Assembly (NCBI GenBank): GCA_001970955.1
Contig: MPUH01000299.1
Span: forward strand, 1-64,000
DNA: 64,000 bases
From: Stentor coeruleus
Taxonomy: Eukaryota; Ciliophora; Heterotrichea; Heterotrichida; Stentoridae
Direction of reading: 5' to 3'
Both the position numbers and the translations under genes were made by a program. Under the pieces are notes generated by a model that saw only the letters and a list, made by a program, of their open reading frames with translations, ran no database searches and was not told the DNA's origin. Every line of letters starts with the position of its first letter. Position 1 is the first letter of the stretch. Below, piece after piece: positions 1-10,900 of this stretch.

Positions 1-455
1 AGTAGGTATCGAGGATTAGTAAAAAGCTCATCGTTTTCTTGGAGGATACGAGTTTTTGTTGTATCTAAGGATGATTCTGTAAATGTGCTTTCTTGTAGGA
101 GTTCGCTTATAAGTTTGAATGATTTATCGAGATGCTCTTTTGGGGATATTATCTGAATCCAGGTTGCATCACGAGTTACTTGTATTGAGGAGTTTCCGTA
201 TTGCTGAAGTGATTCTTGGATCAAGTCGGATGTTTTATTTTTTGTCCCTGCTAAAAGCATCTGACTTGAGATATGGGCTAAGCCTGAGCTCCCACCATCA
301 TTTTTGCTTCCAACACCAAACATAAGACCTAAACAGCAATAAGGTCCCGGGAGAGACTCTGTAATAACTTGGAAGCCTCGAGTGCTCTTAGTTGTCAATG
401 CTTTTCTGCTATATTGCAAGGCTTCTGGAAATGGGAAATTTATAAATTGCCTCAT
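1..455 (-). CDS. M16 peptidase-like protein, alpha-MPP-like (partial, C-terminus off the left edge)
   Basis: The ATG lies at 453-455 and the frame stays open to base 1, giving about 151 N-terminal residues. The fragment reads TTKSTRGFQVITESLPGPY, then GLMFGVGSKNDGGSSGLAHI and LAGTKNKT. This is the layout of the first M16 repeat in the alpha subunit of the mitochondrial processing peptidase and in the bc1 core proteins. The HxxEH zinc motif of the active beta subunit is replaced by HISSQ, so this should be a non-catalytic, substrate-binding subunit in the mitochondrial matrix. Residues 1-20 could be a short targeting peptide. I infer the alpha-MPP assignment from motif order; a general M16 pseudo-enzyme is the alternative. 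Confidence 0.75.
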   Translation of the reverse strand, partial: MRQFINFPFPEALQYSRKALTTKSTRGFQVITESLPGPYCCLGLMFGVGSKNDGGSSGLAHISSQMLLAGTKNKTSDLIQESLQQYGNSSIQVTRDATWIQIISPKEHLDKSFKLISELLQESTFTESSLDTTKTRILQENDELFTNPRYL

Positions 456-610
456 TAAACTTTACAAAATCTCATATCTATAAAAAATACCTACATCACT
501 AAACTCCTAATTAAAAAAAACTATCCGCCTAACAAAATATAAAATATTTTATTATAAAATTCCAATTATCCACATAAAAACCTAACACCCAAACTTTTCA
601 CTTATCTAAA

Positions 611-1303
611 TTAATAATTATCATCTAGTCTCAAATTCGGTAACAATTCTCTTATTCTTATAATATTCTCTTCAGTAACATTTTCAGCTTCAACAAAAAA
701 ATATTCTAATATTTTATGTTCTTTTAATGCTTTAGCAACTTTTTTCAATCCTCTTTTACTTATGTTATTATGCCTCAAACTAAGCCCTTTTAAATATATC
801 AAGTTATCAATAATCTCTTTAACAAAATCACACCCTGAACGACTTATTTTATTATTATCCAAATGTAAATATTCCAGTCCAGAAAACTCAGTAAGTATAT
901 CAGCAAGAAATTCCACACCTTGGTCCCCAATGTTATTATCAACAATCCATAGTTTTTTCAAACTTTGTTGCTGATTCATGTTACTAAACAACTTTTCAAT
1001 ACCATCCAACTGCAAATTATTAGATTTAAGGACAATTTCACTTAGATTAATTAGCTCAGGGATGATTAAAGATAATGATGTTAATGAAATTTGATCTAAG
1101 TTTTTATTGATTATCCTGATTTCTTTAATAATATCCGCATGACCTTTAAGATATGCCATATAAATATCTCTAACTTCTTCAATCATAGAACTCCCATTAA
1201 CTTTATACTCTATAGATTGTGGGGTTTCCGTCATACAAGAGGTTACCATATCTTTTTCATGGATTTTATCAGCACTATCAAAACAATAACAAGTGTTTCC
1301 CAT
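611..1303 (-). CDS. Leucine-rich repeat protein with N-terminal lipidation signal
   Basis: The frame is open upstream to a TTG at 1316-1318, but the first ATG is at 1301-1303. It gives a 230-aa protein starting MGNTCYCF. Gly2 with Cys5 and Cys7 is a typical N-myristoylation plus palmitoylation start, which supports this choice and suggests membrane attachment. From about residue 85 to 215 there are four ribonuclease-inhibitor-type LRRs (LxxLxLxxNxIxxxG, for example LEYLHLDNNKISRSG and LKGLSLRHNNISKRG). No catalytic domain is visible, so it is probably a binding or scaffold protein. The partner is unknown. It shares its strand with the genes on both sides. Confidence 0.8.
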   Translation of the reverse strand: MGNTCYCFDSADKIHEKDMVTSCMTETPQSIEYKVNGSSMIEEVRDIYMAYLKGHADIIKEIRIINKNLDQISLTSLSLIIPELINLSEIVLKSNNLQLDGIEKLFSNMNQQQSLKKLWIVDNNIGDQGVEFLADILTEFSGLEYLHLDNNKISRSGCDFVKEIIDNLIYLKGLSLRHNNISKRGLKKVAKALKEHKILEYFFVEAENVTEENIIRIRELLPNLRLDDNY

Positions 1304-1345
1304 ATTTTTATATAACAAAATGTATTATCAACAAAATAACTAAGT

Positions 1346-2062
1346 TTATTTATTAGGTGTTGCAAGGATTGCTTCAAGGTTTTCTTTAAGTCTTTGATTA
1401 GTTTTTTTCCTAAACTCAACTTCCTCATAATGAAGTTTAGCAGCTTTTTCTTCTCTATCCCTTTCATTAATTTCAATATCTTCAATTTCTTGTTCAAGTT
1501 GTTCTACTTCTTTTTTCAAATTCTCACATTCTTCAGAAAGAGTTTTGATTTTCACATCAGTTTCAGCTCTCCATTGTTCTGCTTGTAAAGCTTTTCTCAT
1601 ACCATATGCAATACTACTTTCATATAAAGTTTGATATGCTTGAATAGTCATTCTAAGTTCATCTCTTACTCTTAACAATAATAATCCTCTTTCTGTGCAT
1701 ATAATTGTAACTTGTCTAATCAATTCATCAAAAGCTTGACTATATAATTCTTCACGAACTGGACATATGCCAGTTTCTCTTGCTTGTCTAGCTTCAAGTA
1801 AAGTATCAAGTTGTTCTTGTAATTTAATAACATCTTGAGTTGTTGCTGGTGTAGAACTCACATATTGCACCCAAAGTTGACCATCTTCAGTACTTTCTCT
1901 TGGAGGCAAAACTGAATTGAGGACATCTTCAATTTGAGCCTTGTCTGGAGGTACATTAGGCTTACCTGGGATTTTACGAGGAGATTTTCCACGACCTTTT
2001 AATGATGTCGATACTTGTATTTTAGTATCGTATTTAACTAAAGATTGAGACCCACTTGCCAT
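1346..2062 (-). CDS. DNALI1: Axonemal inner-arm dynein light chain p28 / DNALI1
   Basis: This 238-aa protein matches the p28/DNALI1 family closely along its length: VLPPRESTEDGQLWVQYVSS, RQARETGICPVREELYSQAF, DELIRQVTIICTERGLLLLR and YESSIAYGMRKALQAEQW, followed by a C-terminal coiled coil from about residue 165. Family members are light chains of single-headed inner-arm dyneins in cilia. The length is close to the family norm of roughly 240-260 aa and the start ATG (2060-2062) gives a normal basic N-terminus. The DNAH1-type heavy chain at 38-51 kb is the kind of protein such a light chain can bind, although that pairing is inferred. Confidence 0.96.
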   Translation of the reverse strand: MASGSQSLVKYDTKIQVSTSLKGRGKSPRKIPGKPNVPPDKAQIEDVLNSVLPPRESTEDGQLWVQYVSSTPATTQDVIKLQEQLDTLLEARQARETGICPVREELYSQAFDELIRQVTIICTERGLLLLRVRDELRMTIQAYQTLYESSIAYGMRKALQAEQWRAETDVKIKTLSEECENLKKEVEQLEQEIEDIEINERDREEKAAKLHYEEVEFRKKTNQRLKENLEAILATPNK

Positions 2063-2144
2063 TATTATAATGAAATAACTGTGATTTAAGGGTTTTTAGT
2101 TAAAACTATTATATAAAAGTGATAGGCTTGTATATTAAATCAGG

Positions 2145-2906
2145 TTAAACTACGCATTTTGCTTTAAGTTTTTGTATTAAACTGAGTTTAGATTCTATAC
2201 AAAAAGCAAAAGGTGCATTTCTAATATTCTCATCTAAATTAGTCAGAATAATTTTTGGGTTTGATATATATTTTTTTCTCAATTCCCTATCTTCAAATAA
2301 TTTAGGTGAACTAACCCCTGATTTCGAGCAATGCAAACTTGAATCAGGAGAATATTTTGTTTTTTCTTTAATGTAGTTATTAATTATTTCCTTGCAGTTT
2401 TCAATATAAAGCCTACCTCCATCGCTCTTAATGCTTTCTATATGAGTATTTTTACATTTCCTAACAATTGGGGTGTTATTTTTATGATTCTTTTTCCTAT
2501 TTAACCTCATAATCTTACTAACTTTCTTCATATCTAAAATCTGATCTTCTGTTGGAATATTATTATTCAACAATATATGCTTCTGAACAAAATTACTTTC
2601 CTCATTATACGTAGAATGTTTCCCAAAAGGTAGTTTAGGTAGATTAATAATATTCGTAGCATTATCCATAATCATATGTTCTTTAGTTTCTTGAAAAGTA
2701 ATCTTTTTACTCTGACTTCTTGTGCTTTTAATAAATTTCGATTCTCTTCTTGTCACAGATTTTTCCAAAAGCATCAATGGAGACTGAGGTGCTGAACAAT
2801 CAAAGATTTTTTTAGCCAAAATAGTTGAAGTTCTATGAATTCTTATTTTTGCTGGTATTTGAAATTGAGATGAAGTTGCGCGAGATGATGATGGACTCAG
2901 TTTCAT
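2145..2906 (-). CDS. Hypothetical basic, low-complexity protein (253 aa)
   Basis: The frame is uninterrupted from an ATG at 2904-2906 to TAA. The protein is rich in Ser, Lys and Asn and opens with a Ser-rich stretch (MKLSPSSSRATSSQF). I see no membrane segment, signal peptide or known motif. There is a basic patch near residues 134-150 (RLNRKKNHKN). It sits 82 nt upstream of DNALI1 on the same strand. Its length and clean frame make it a likely gene, but the function is unrecognised. It could be a structural or cytoskeletal protein; nothing in the sequence decides this. Confidence 0.7.
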   Translation of the reverse strand: MKLSPSSSRATSSQFQIPAKIRIHRTSTILAKKIFDCSAPQSPLMLLEKSVTRRESKFIKSTRSQSKKITFQETKEHMIMDNATNIINLPKLPFGKHSTYNEESNFVQKHILLNNNIPTEDQILDMKKVSKIMRLNRKKNHKNNTPIVRKCKNTHIESIKSDGGRLYIENCKEIINNYIKEKTKYSPDSSLHCSKSGVSSPKLFEDRELRKKYISNPKIILTNLDENIRNAPFAFCIESKLSLIQKLKAKCVV

Positions 2907-2952
2907 TTTTTATGTTATAAGTTATATGATGCAGATATAAATGGGTTGTTGA

Positions 2953-3484
2953 GGAACCAGTTCAACTCAAGTGATAAGACTTTTTATATTGGGGTATAAT
3001 GGTTTTATTTCAGTTAAAACTATAAAGTTTGATTATGATTCTGATAATAAGAAAATTGTTGCTTATGTGCTGATGGATCTAGTGACAAAATCCTTTATTG
3101 TGTGATAGAATTGGGAGTTTTTTTTTAGGATTTGTATGTTGAGAATTATAGATTAGGGAAAAATGTGTGATTCGTCCTGCTTTTCTATTTTTGAATATGA
3201 AAAATTCAAATAATTTTTTGAGACTGAGTTTACTGATAGAATAGGATTAGAGAATAGAAACCTTGATAAAAACAAAAAAAGTGTTATTGATAATAATATT
3301 AGTAAAGAGTGCAAAGAATTTTGGATATGGGTGTGAAGCTTTGGGTGAAAACAGAGTTAGTATGGAAAGAATAGATTTTGTTGATTTTGCAAGAGAATTT
3401 TTTCTTATTAAGTTGAAAAGAAATCCTTTCCGGAGAAAATCCGAGAGTTTTTGCAAAAAATATAAAGCTAGGAAAGTTTATTGA
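2953..3484 (+). pseudogene. Possible decayed reading frame, plus strand
   Basis: Three coding-like stretches follow one another on the plus strand in different frames and are separated by stops: about 2953-3100 (reads ...FDYDSDNKKIVAYVLMDLVT), 3163-3335 (FETEFTDRIGLENRN) and 3362-3484 (MERIDFVDFAREFFLIKLKR). No GTAA...AG mini-intron joins them. This may be a relic of a gene, but AT-rich spacer DNA can mimic such pieces and I recognise no family. The minus-strand frame at 3299-3682 is a competing reading of the same DNA. Confidence 0.2.
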
Positions 3485-3682
3485 AAGCAAGCTATAAATG
3501 TTATTTAAAAAGTTATTAGGTGTAAATGTTGTGTTTGTTAAAGTTAGATATTTAGATTTTAGGATTATGCTTTTATAGTAAATGGAGATTTTTTTTTGAT
3601 GTATGATATTTGAGATATGCAGGTAGATTTTTAATGTGAAAACAAATGCTATGAAGGCTATTCCAATTACAACCCTCTTCAT
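3299..3682 (-). CDS. Doubtful hypothetical ORF with hydrophobic N-terminus (127 aa)
   Basis: An ATG at 3680-3682 opens a 127-residue frame whose first 25 residues are hydrophobic (MKRVVIGIAFIAFVFTLKIY), like a signal anchor. The rest is rich in Ile, Asn, Lys and Phe and matches no family I know. The ATG lies inside a 48-bp tandem duplication that repeats the same ATGAAGAGGGTTG start upstream. Coding on the opposite strand is about as plausible, so this is a weak call. Confidence 0.25.
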   Translation of the reverse strand: MKRVVIGIAFIAFVFTLKIYLHISNIIHQKKISIYYKSIILKSKYLTLTNTTFTPNNFLNNIYSLLSINFPSFIFFAKTLGFSPERISFQLNKKKFSCKINKIYSFHTNSVFTQSFTPISKILCTLY

Positions 3683-3759
3683 GATTTAAAACTATATTTA
3701 TGAATAAATTCCAAATGCAACCCTCTTCATGATTTAAAACTATATATATGAATAAATTC
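3670..3759. repeat. 48-bp direct tandem duplication (about 1.9 copies)
   Basis: The stretch beginning caaccctcttcatgattt at 3670 recurs at 3718. Over the 42 bp of the second copy there is a single visible difference (atttatg versus atatatg). It lies 63 nt beyond the 3' end of the potassium channel gene. It is probably a recent slippage-type duplication. Confidence 0.9.
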
Positions 3760-3822
3760 GGATTTGATTTAAATCACTAATCCAATAAAAATTAACCCCT
3801 ACAATTTCCAAATTCTTTACTA

Positions 3823-5805
3823 TCATAAATTAACGTTTTTCTTCCTTAATATTTTCTCAAGCTTAAACTCAAGTTTCTTAATAGCATCCAAATTGCTCTG
3901 TATCTGATTTGAAATCTGTTCAATCTGTTTCTGTTTTTTTGTTTTTTTTCCTTCAGCAGCCTCTGAAACCAATTTATTATATTCCGCAATAGTTTTTTCC
4001 TTAATTTCCTTTCCATCAATTTTCTTGATTTTTTTATTCTTATTCGCTTCATGGAGTACTTTCATTTCAGCCAGATTCTCATAAATCTTTTTCTCCCTCT
4101 CTTTAGTATTATCCAATATCTCCGTCCAAACCGAAGGAAACTGTGTAGGTATCCTCAAAACAACAGGTTTCGGAAGTACCAAACACTGACTTTGCGTTAA
4201 AGATAAAACTGTAAATTTCCTCACTTCCATATTAATAACCTCAACATCTCCATAATATTCCCCCTGACTCAAAGATCTAAAAACCATACTTTTTTCTCCA
4301 TAAACATAATGAATCCTCCCTTGTACAATAAAATATATCCCACTTGATGGTTCACCTGAATTCCATACTGTCTGCCCTGCTGACATAATACAATTTTCTA
4401 AATAAACGGCAATTGAAGCTACAAAAATCTCATCTCTTAATGTAAAGAAAAAAAACTGTGACATCGCCCCATTAAACATACTTTTAGCTAAATCAAGCTT
4501 TAAACTAATAGGCAATTTTTCAAAAAGTGCATCTTTGTCTTGAAGGTCAAATGAAACAATATCTGTTGATAATCTTATTGATCTTTTAAGTTTATGCATT
4601 ATATCAACAGAAAGTTGTGTGGATTGAAAAAACTCATCAACTAATAAAAGCTTTTCATTAATAATACGATCACGAGAATCCATATCAGCAAACATAGTAG
4701 TTAAACTACCAATACTAAAACTTAGGAAATATACGGCAAAAAGCATCCACATCATACCGAGGATTTTTTCAGTTACTGTGAATGGGGAGATATCCCCATA
4801 ACCTAAAGTGGTTAGTGTAGTTAAAGCCCAATATACACTAGTTTGATATTTTATCCATGTATCAGAATCTATATATCCATATCGAACCACCCAAGTTGTT
4901 GTATCAAAATTATCCATTTTAGAAGTTAGATGCCATAAACAAGCGGTTATATGGATACAAAGTATTATTCCTGATATAACTTTGAGAAAACGAAGCAATC
5001 TTTGGTTCATGCTGATTATAAAATCAATGTCTTGTAAATAGCTTAAGTTTTTAGCGATTTTTAAAAGACGTGATAGACGGAGGAGCTTTGGGATGTTTCT
5101 AAGCCTTGAAATCCTCACTAGCCTTGTTGCATTGCTTGATGGTAAAATAAAAGCTTCAAGTAAACCAAATGGTACTGAAGATGCAAGGTCTAATAAAAAC
5201 CAACTTTTCAGGTACTTTTTGACGATTTTTTTACGGTCACCAACAATTTGATTATCTTCATCATAATAAGCTGTATTAAATGTTAAAACCATGTCACCCA
5301 TAAATGTAAAGTCAAAAATTATGCTGATTGTAAATAATGGGTCCCATTTTCCTGAGTCCATAAATGATAAGACAAATGGGTCTACTATTGCAGTATAAAG
5401 AAGTACTAGACCCATTATTATGTTCCAAATTGAGATAAAAGTCCCGTTTGGATGGAATACACTTTTGGGAATTGAATATTTGTTATTAACATCAGTATAG
5501 TCTACAAGAACTTTGCTTTTATGGGTTAGGTATTTGAGTAGTTTATCTTCATCAATTTTGCTTTCGTTAAAAAGAGTTGAGGTTGCACCGTAAAGTTTTA
5601 TATCGGTTATGATTTTCCTCATGCGGATTGTTGCGACGATTTTATTCTTAGCTTTCACCCAAAGGGCTAAGTAGTCTTTTTTGGGCTCTGAAGATAAACG
5701 AATTCCAAAGTCTGAATCAGCTTTACTATTGATTTTTCTGAGAGTTGCTTTAGACTGGTTGGAATCGTCTTCTGTTAATACTTTTGAGCCTTTGCTTAGG
5801 ATCAT
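3823..5805 (-). CDS. Voltage-gated K+ channel with cyclic-nucleotide-binding-like domain (EAG/HCN superfamily)
   Basis: This 660-aa protein has the six-TM plus CNBD layout. S1 is near residues 122-143, S2 156-176, S3 199-216, S4 228-252 with regularly spaced arginines (RLVRISRLRNIPKLLRLSRL), S5 272-293, and the pore helix and filter 325-338 read TTLTTLGYGD, the K+-selective signature. S6 follows to about 368. The CNBD-like fold spans roughly 460-570, but its phosphate-binding cassette is changed (YYGDVEV where cyclic-nucleotide binders have FGE), so ligand binding is doubtful. A charged Lys/Glu coiled coil ends the protein. It should sit in the plasma or ciliary membrane and shape excitability. 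The closest families are EAG/HCN/CNG-like ciliate channels. Confidence 0.95.
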   Translation of the reverse strand: MILSKGSKVLTEDDSNQSKATLRKINSKADSDFGIRLSSEPKKDYLALWVKAKNKIVATIRMRKIITDIKLYGATSTLFNESKIDEDKLLKYLTHKSKVLVDYTDVNNKYSIPKSVFHPNGTFISIWNIIMGLVLLYTAIVDPFVLSFMDSGKWDPLFTISIIFDFTFMGDMVLTFNTAYYDEDNQIVGDRKKIVKKYLKSWFLLDLASSVPFGLLEAFILPSSNATRLVRISRLRNIPKLLRLSRLLKIAKNLSYLQDIDFIISMNQRLLRFLKVISGIILCIHITACLWHLTSKMDNFDTTTWVVRYGYIDSDTWIKYQTSVYWALTTLTTLGYGDISPFTVTEKILGMMWMLFAVYFLSFSIGSLTTMFADMDSRDRIINEKLLLVDEFFQSTQLSVDIMHKLKRSIRLSTDIVSFDLQDKDALFEKLPISLKLDLAKSMFNGAMSQFFFFTLRDEIFVASIAVYLENCIMSAGQTVWNSGEPSSGIYFIVQGRIHYVYGEKSMVFRSLSQGEYYGDVEVINMEVRKFTVLSLTQSQCLVLPKPVVLRIPTQFPSVWTEILDNTKEREKKIYENLAEMKVLHEANKNKKIKKIDGKEIKEKTIAEYNKLVSEAAEGKKTKKQKQIEQISNQIQSNLDAIKKLEFKLEKILRKKNVNL

Positions 5806-6837
5806 TATTTATTTATTATAACATAGCCATTACTTGATGAAATCTGTAGTTAGTGGATTTTAAGAATTTGATTGGAATATAATAGTAATAGAGATTTATA
5901 AAGTAAAATATTGTCAGATGGCTTTTTTTAGTTATATAAGTGATTATGGCTTTAGGTGAAGGTTGGTATAATGTAATTTGGAATGGTAAAATGAATTATT
6001 TTTATTGAAAGGTAAATATATTGTATAAAGATATAAGGTGTATGTGTTCGAGCGAGGTGTTAGGTGTAATATTAATGTATAAGAGTTTGTGATGATGTAC
6101 GATACTGATTTTGGCTTATGTATATAATTTACTTGAAGAATATTTTCTGTTCTTAAAGACTTCATATGTAAGCTTTATTAGATAATATGCTATTGAAATT
6201 TGAATATGATATATGAAGAAAGAGTTTTAAAAATTCTGAGGAATTAGGGTTTATGTTTATGGGTTAGAGATAGGATTACTAATATGATTATTGTAGATGG
6301 TATAAATTCAGATATATAGTTTAGTAAGGTTTTTTGAGAAGCTATCATTATTTTTTAGACGAAAGTAGTAAATTAACTTGTTATAGGAATGTTTACAATA
6401 AAAACGAGTATTTATGAAAAAATATTTAATAAAATTCAAGCTGGGATGTATTGACTAGATTATATATAGGTTAGCATATACAGTAATATTTAATAATCAA
6501 TTTATTATCTAGTCTAATATCATATTAAGATAAGTCATTATGCTCTTATATAAAAACTAATTAATAAAGCTATACTTGAAAAGAAAATCTAATTTATACT
6601 ATATCAAATACAGGTAAAAACCTTATCATGAAGAATGAATTAGTTTTAAATTATTAAATTATTATGAATTCATTTAGTATTAAATCTTAACAAATAATAA
6701 AAACACTTTATTTAAAATTATTAAGTCTATTTATCCTAAAAAAATATATGTACACAAATACACTTAACACCTTAAATTCATGTTTCTTATCAAAAGCCCA
6801 AAATATATTTATTATTAGCCGGGTTTCGGTAAATAAG
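5806..6837. other. Spacer without a convincing gene
   Basis: This stretch is AT-rich. The left part (next to the channel's 5' end) is G/T-rich on the + strand and the right part is A/C-rich. One ATG-started frame of 73 codons at 5944-6165 (minus) exists, but it is biased in composition and looks accidental. No RNA gene or repeat was seen. Confidence 0.6.
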
Positions 6838-7158
6838 TTATTGATATTCTTCTACAAGCTTCTTATGTTCATCATGGAGGGAGAAGTATTTAGCTAAAGA
6901 GTAAAAATAATATAAAGCCCATGGGAAAATCAAAAAAGCTGCTAGCCAAAAGGGCCAGGAAAGACTGAAATCCTTTGTAGTTATATAGACAAAAAGTCCA
7001 ATGCAGACAAAAATCACAATAGCAAATGAGCTGATAAAAGCATAGATAAGCTTTAAAGCTGGGTAATTACTTTCTTCATCCTTTATTTCTGATTCTGATT
7101 CTAAATTTTCCATGTCTGGAGGAACTAAGATTTCAGGTTCGTTTGGAAGGTTTTCCAT
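6838..7158 (-). CDS. Small two-TM membrane protein (106 aa)
   Basis: The ATG is at 7156-7158. An acidic N-terminus of about 33 residues (MENLPNEPEILVPPDMENLE) is followed by two hydrophobic helices, roughly residues 37-58 (LIYAFISSFAIVIFVCIGLF) and 70-90 (WPFWLAAFLIFPWALYYFYS). A charged tail (DEHKKLVEEYQ) ends it. The layout suggests a hairpin in a membrane with both ends in the cytosol. No family is recognised. The clean frame and membrane pattern support a real gene. Confidence 0.65.
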   Translation of the reverse strand: MENLPNEPEILVPPDMENLESESEIKDEESNYPALKLIYAFISSFAIVIFVCIGLFVYITTKDFSLSWPFWLAAFLIFPWALYYFYSLAKYFSLHDEHKKLVEEYQ

Positions 7159-7735
7159 TTATTATTTAACAATTCATTATAAAATGATATGCCGCATAGA
7201 TTCTAATTATAATTTAAATAGGAAATATGGCGTTTATAGCGAATGGACTATTGATCTTTATTTTTTTCGATGATTCTAGGATTTTTGTTATTTTTTCTTA
7301 CAAATTCTTCATTTTCTTGTTTTAAGGATATATCAATGTTAATATTTTGTGATAAAATATGATCTTTGAAATTATCAGTAAAAATATAGTTCTCTATTTG
7401 ATACTGAAGATTGTTTTATACTTAACAAGGTTCACTATTGTTTGAAGGTTTATGGCTAATGAAGTTATGGAAATCTAGCATTTAGCTATTACTTATGTAT
7501 TATAATTTTGTAACCTGAGCTCTGATATGTAGAAATAGTATTAAATAAGGAATTAGAAAGAATTTTATGGTGGGTGTTAAGATAACGATATTATTTAAAA
7601 TCATTTAATTTAGCTGTTTGATGATATATAATTTAGTTATATAGAAGGATTTATTATAGATTGATGCAATTAGCTTATATTTAAGATTTTAAAATTGTGT
7701 TTAGATAGTTTGCGAATTTCCATGATAAGCTAAAT
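7159..7735. other. Spacer, no gene seen
   Basis: AT-rich and rich in stops in all frames that I followed. It is G/T-leaning near the two-TM gene and becomes A/C-rich from about 7,800 towards the acidic-repeat gene. No RNA gene was recognised. Confidence 0.55.
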
Positions 7736-7785
7736 TTTTTAGGATATGAAGTGTGATAAATTTTTAGGATATGAAGTGTGATAAA
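7736..7785. repeat. Perfect 25-bp tandem repeat, two copies
   Basis: The unit starts with five T's, then aggatatgaagtgtgataaa. It occurs at 7736-7760 and again at 7761-7785 without a mismatch, about 130 bp beyond the 3' end of the acidic-repeat gene. A short palindromic character is not obvious. Confidence 0.95.
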
Positions 7786-7915
7786 TGTATATAAGTGTCA
7801 ATTTTTAATCCTCAATACATCTAAATTAATCTCAAATAATATTCAAAACATCAAAAAAATATAAATTCCTTTGAAAAAACTCACACCAAAACCTTCGATA
7901 CTAAAAATTATCTAA

Positions 7916-10900
7916 TTAAAGAAAATAGCTACTAAAAAGCATTCCCACTATGATCCAAACTCCATTAGAATCCTGAACATTAACACAAAAGCAAGCACTA
8001 ACAGCTTGAATAAAAGCAACAATTTCAGGTTCATCATCTTCACCTTCTTCCATCTTATAAAGTGCACCAGCTCCATTATCAGTAACATAAACCTTATTAT
8101 CCCCATAACAAAGTCCTCTAGGTGCTATAAAAAACCCAGTAGAAAATCTAGTAACTGTTCTATCATCTAAATGATAACCACTAACCTCCCCAGAATCTAA
8201 TGAATAATAAGCATATTTTTCTCCAATAGCCAATCCCCAAGCAGGTGAAGTTTCAGAAACCAATACAAAAATAGGTTCTTCATTAGTATCCTCCAATTCC
8301 GCTTCAGCTTTATTAAGAGTTCCTGATACAGTTCCATCAACATTATTGACAAAATAAATATCTTCGCTTTCAAAAACTTCAATAGCTATAGGTCTATCAA
8401 TATGATTAGTCTCTTCATCAGCAATATAAAGTATAGTAAATTCATTTGCATAACCATTATACAAATCAGCATAAGTTACTTTATGTATAGAATTTGTCAA
8501 TAATTCTGTATAGTATAAATTCCCATATGCATCAACTTTACAATCACTTGGTGTGCCTGTGTATATTTGCACATAAACAGTATTATCTAAAGTAAATATC
8601 CCATCTTCAGGCTCCCATGATATCTGATATTGGAAAATCCCCCCATCAGATAATCCTCCTTGATCTGCTACATATAAGAAATTATGATTTACATCAAAGC
8701 ACACACCTGTTGGTTCTTGAAGTCCAATAACTAATTCAACAAAATTTTCAGGGTTTTCTTTATCGAAAACAAACACTTTACCAGTCCCTTCTTCATCAGG
8801 AATATAAGTTGTCACTAATATAAAATTTGTCTCACCATCTTGATATTCCTCTTCAGGTTCAGCATCTTCTTCTGGAGCTTCATCATCATCTCGTTCTAAA
8901 TTTGTATCCTCATCTTGTGTTGTTTGTAAAAAAGTACTTGTTGTTGTATCTTCTTCTTTTATTATAATAACAAGTTCTAAAGGTTCTCCTGATTTGGATG
9001 CAACAACATCTGATGAAGAAGCTGTTGATATAACTGGGATTTCAAGGTTATAATTAGATCCTGAGGTTATAAGATCGTAATAAGCTTGCTCTGATAGTGA
9101 TACAGAATTTGTAACTTGGGCTATAGTTTCTTGAGTTTCTCCAGTATTTGGATCAGTATATAAAATCTCCCCATCATCTAAATTGTCTAATAAATCTTGT
9201 AATTCAGCAATTTCTTCTTGAATATCTTCAGTATTATAAGTTTCTGAATCTACTTCAACTTCATCATCAATTTCCATTGTCGCCAACAAACTTTCCCAAG
9301 CTGAAACAAGTTTTTCAAGTTCGTTTTTAGTAGTCCATTCGTCATTATTCTGTAAAAGTTCCTCAACTTCAGCAGCTGCAGAGATAACTTTTTCTTCATG
9401 ATTCAAATCCATAGCTTGTGCTTTTATATCATCAGCATAAGCTTCAAGTTCATCATAAGTATATTCCACATCATCTAAAACAACAACTTCATCTTCATAC
9501 ATTAAACTTAAAAGTTCTTCTAAAACATCAGCTAATTCAAAAAGGTCATCTGAAGTTAACTCATCTTTTTCTAAAATTTCATTAGCTGAAATTACACTTT
9601 GATCTACTGCTAACATATGAGAATATTCATCTTCAGGCATATAAGAAATAACTCCATCAACAACGACTTGGACTAAATTGTTTTCTTCTAAATAATCTAT
9701 TGTATTTTCTATAACAATAATAAAATCATCTATATTATCAATAGTATATTCAAAACCATTAACAATAACAACTTCCCCTTCATCTAATGCTCCTTGAAGT
9801 TTTTTCCATAAAGATAATTCTCCTGATAACTGCTCTGGGGTAATATAAACAATTCCATCTTCATAAATATATTGAAGGACATATTCTTCAATCTCAGCAG
9901 CTATACTATCAAGTTCTTCTTGAGATGCTAAATCGTTATAAATAACAAGAAGTTCATCTATTTCTTCTTGTAAATCCTCAGTTGTAGTATCGTCACCATC
10001 AATTTCTATAGTCAACTCATCAGAATCTTCCATTGAACTAATCAAAGTTTCATAAGCATCAATAATCTCCCCAACTTCTTCTGATGTTTCAAGTTCATCA
10101 ATATCAACTTCTTCTACTTCTTCTACAGCTTCAATAGCCTCATCAAGTTCTTCTTGAATTTTAAGGTCTTGAGCATCTTCGATAATTGATTGAATTTCTT
10201 CTTCGATTTCTTCTTCAGTAAATTCACGATCCATTATAATCACAACATCATCTTCATTCATAATTTCTAATAATTCTTCAAGTTCAACAACATAAGCTGC
10301 TAATTGTTCAGATGTACTTGCATCACCTAATGCTAAAATAGCTTCATCAGTTGCTACTATAAGTTCTTCTTCATGTTGTAAATTTAAAGCTTCTTCATTA
10401 AGATCTTCTATATAATCTTCAAGTGCATCATAAGTATATCCAACATCATTTATAAGAACTGTATCTTCTAAATCCATTAAATCAAGAATATCTTGTAACT
10501 CTCCAGCCAATTCAAAAAGTTCAGCTGAATCGGCATTTTCCAAATCGACCATAAGTGCTTCAGCTTCAGTTATTTCTTCATCAAGTTCTTCAATGATTTC
10601 TAATTCCTCAGCAGTATCTTCAAGTTCTTCAATATACTCTTCAAGCTCTTCATCATCAGATATAACTTCTCCATCAATTTCTATTGGCTCATCTATTTCT
10701 AAATCATCAAGTTCATCAATAAGATCTTCTAAATCCTCTGATGTTACTTCTTCGCCATCTTCGATAACACTTTCGGCTTCTATAATATTCTCTTCTTGTG
10801 CGATATCTTCTTCAAGATCAGAAATTTCTTCATCAAGTTCTGAAGCTGTTAATTCATCACCATCTATAATAACAACATCATCATCATCTAAAGATATAGA

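Noticed and set aside
5944-6165. 73-codon minus-strand frame with ATG
   Set aside because: Biased Tyr/Leu/Ile/His composition, no motif, and the opposite strand looks equally coding-like.
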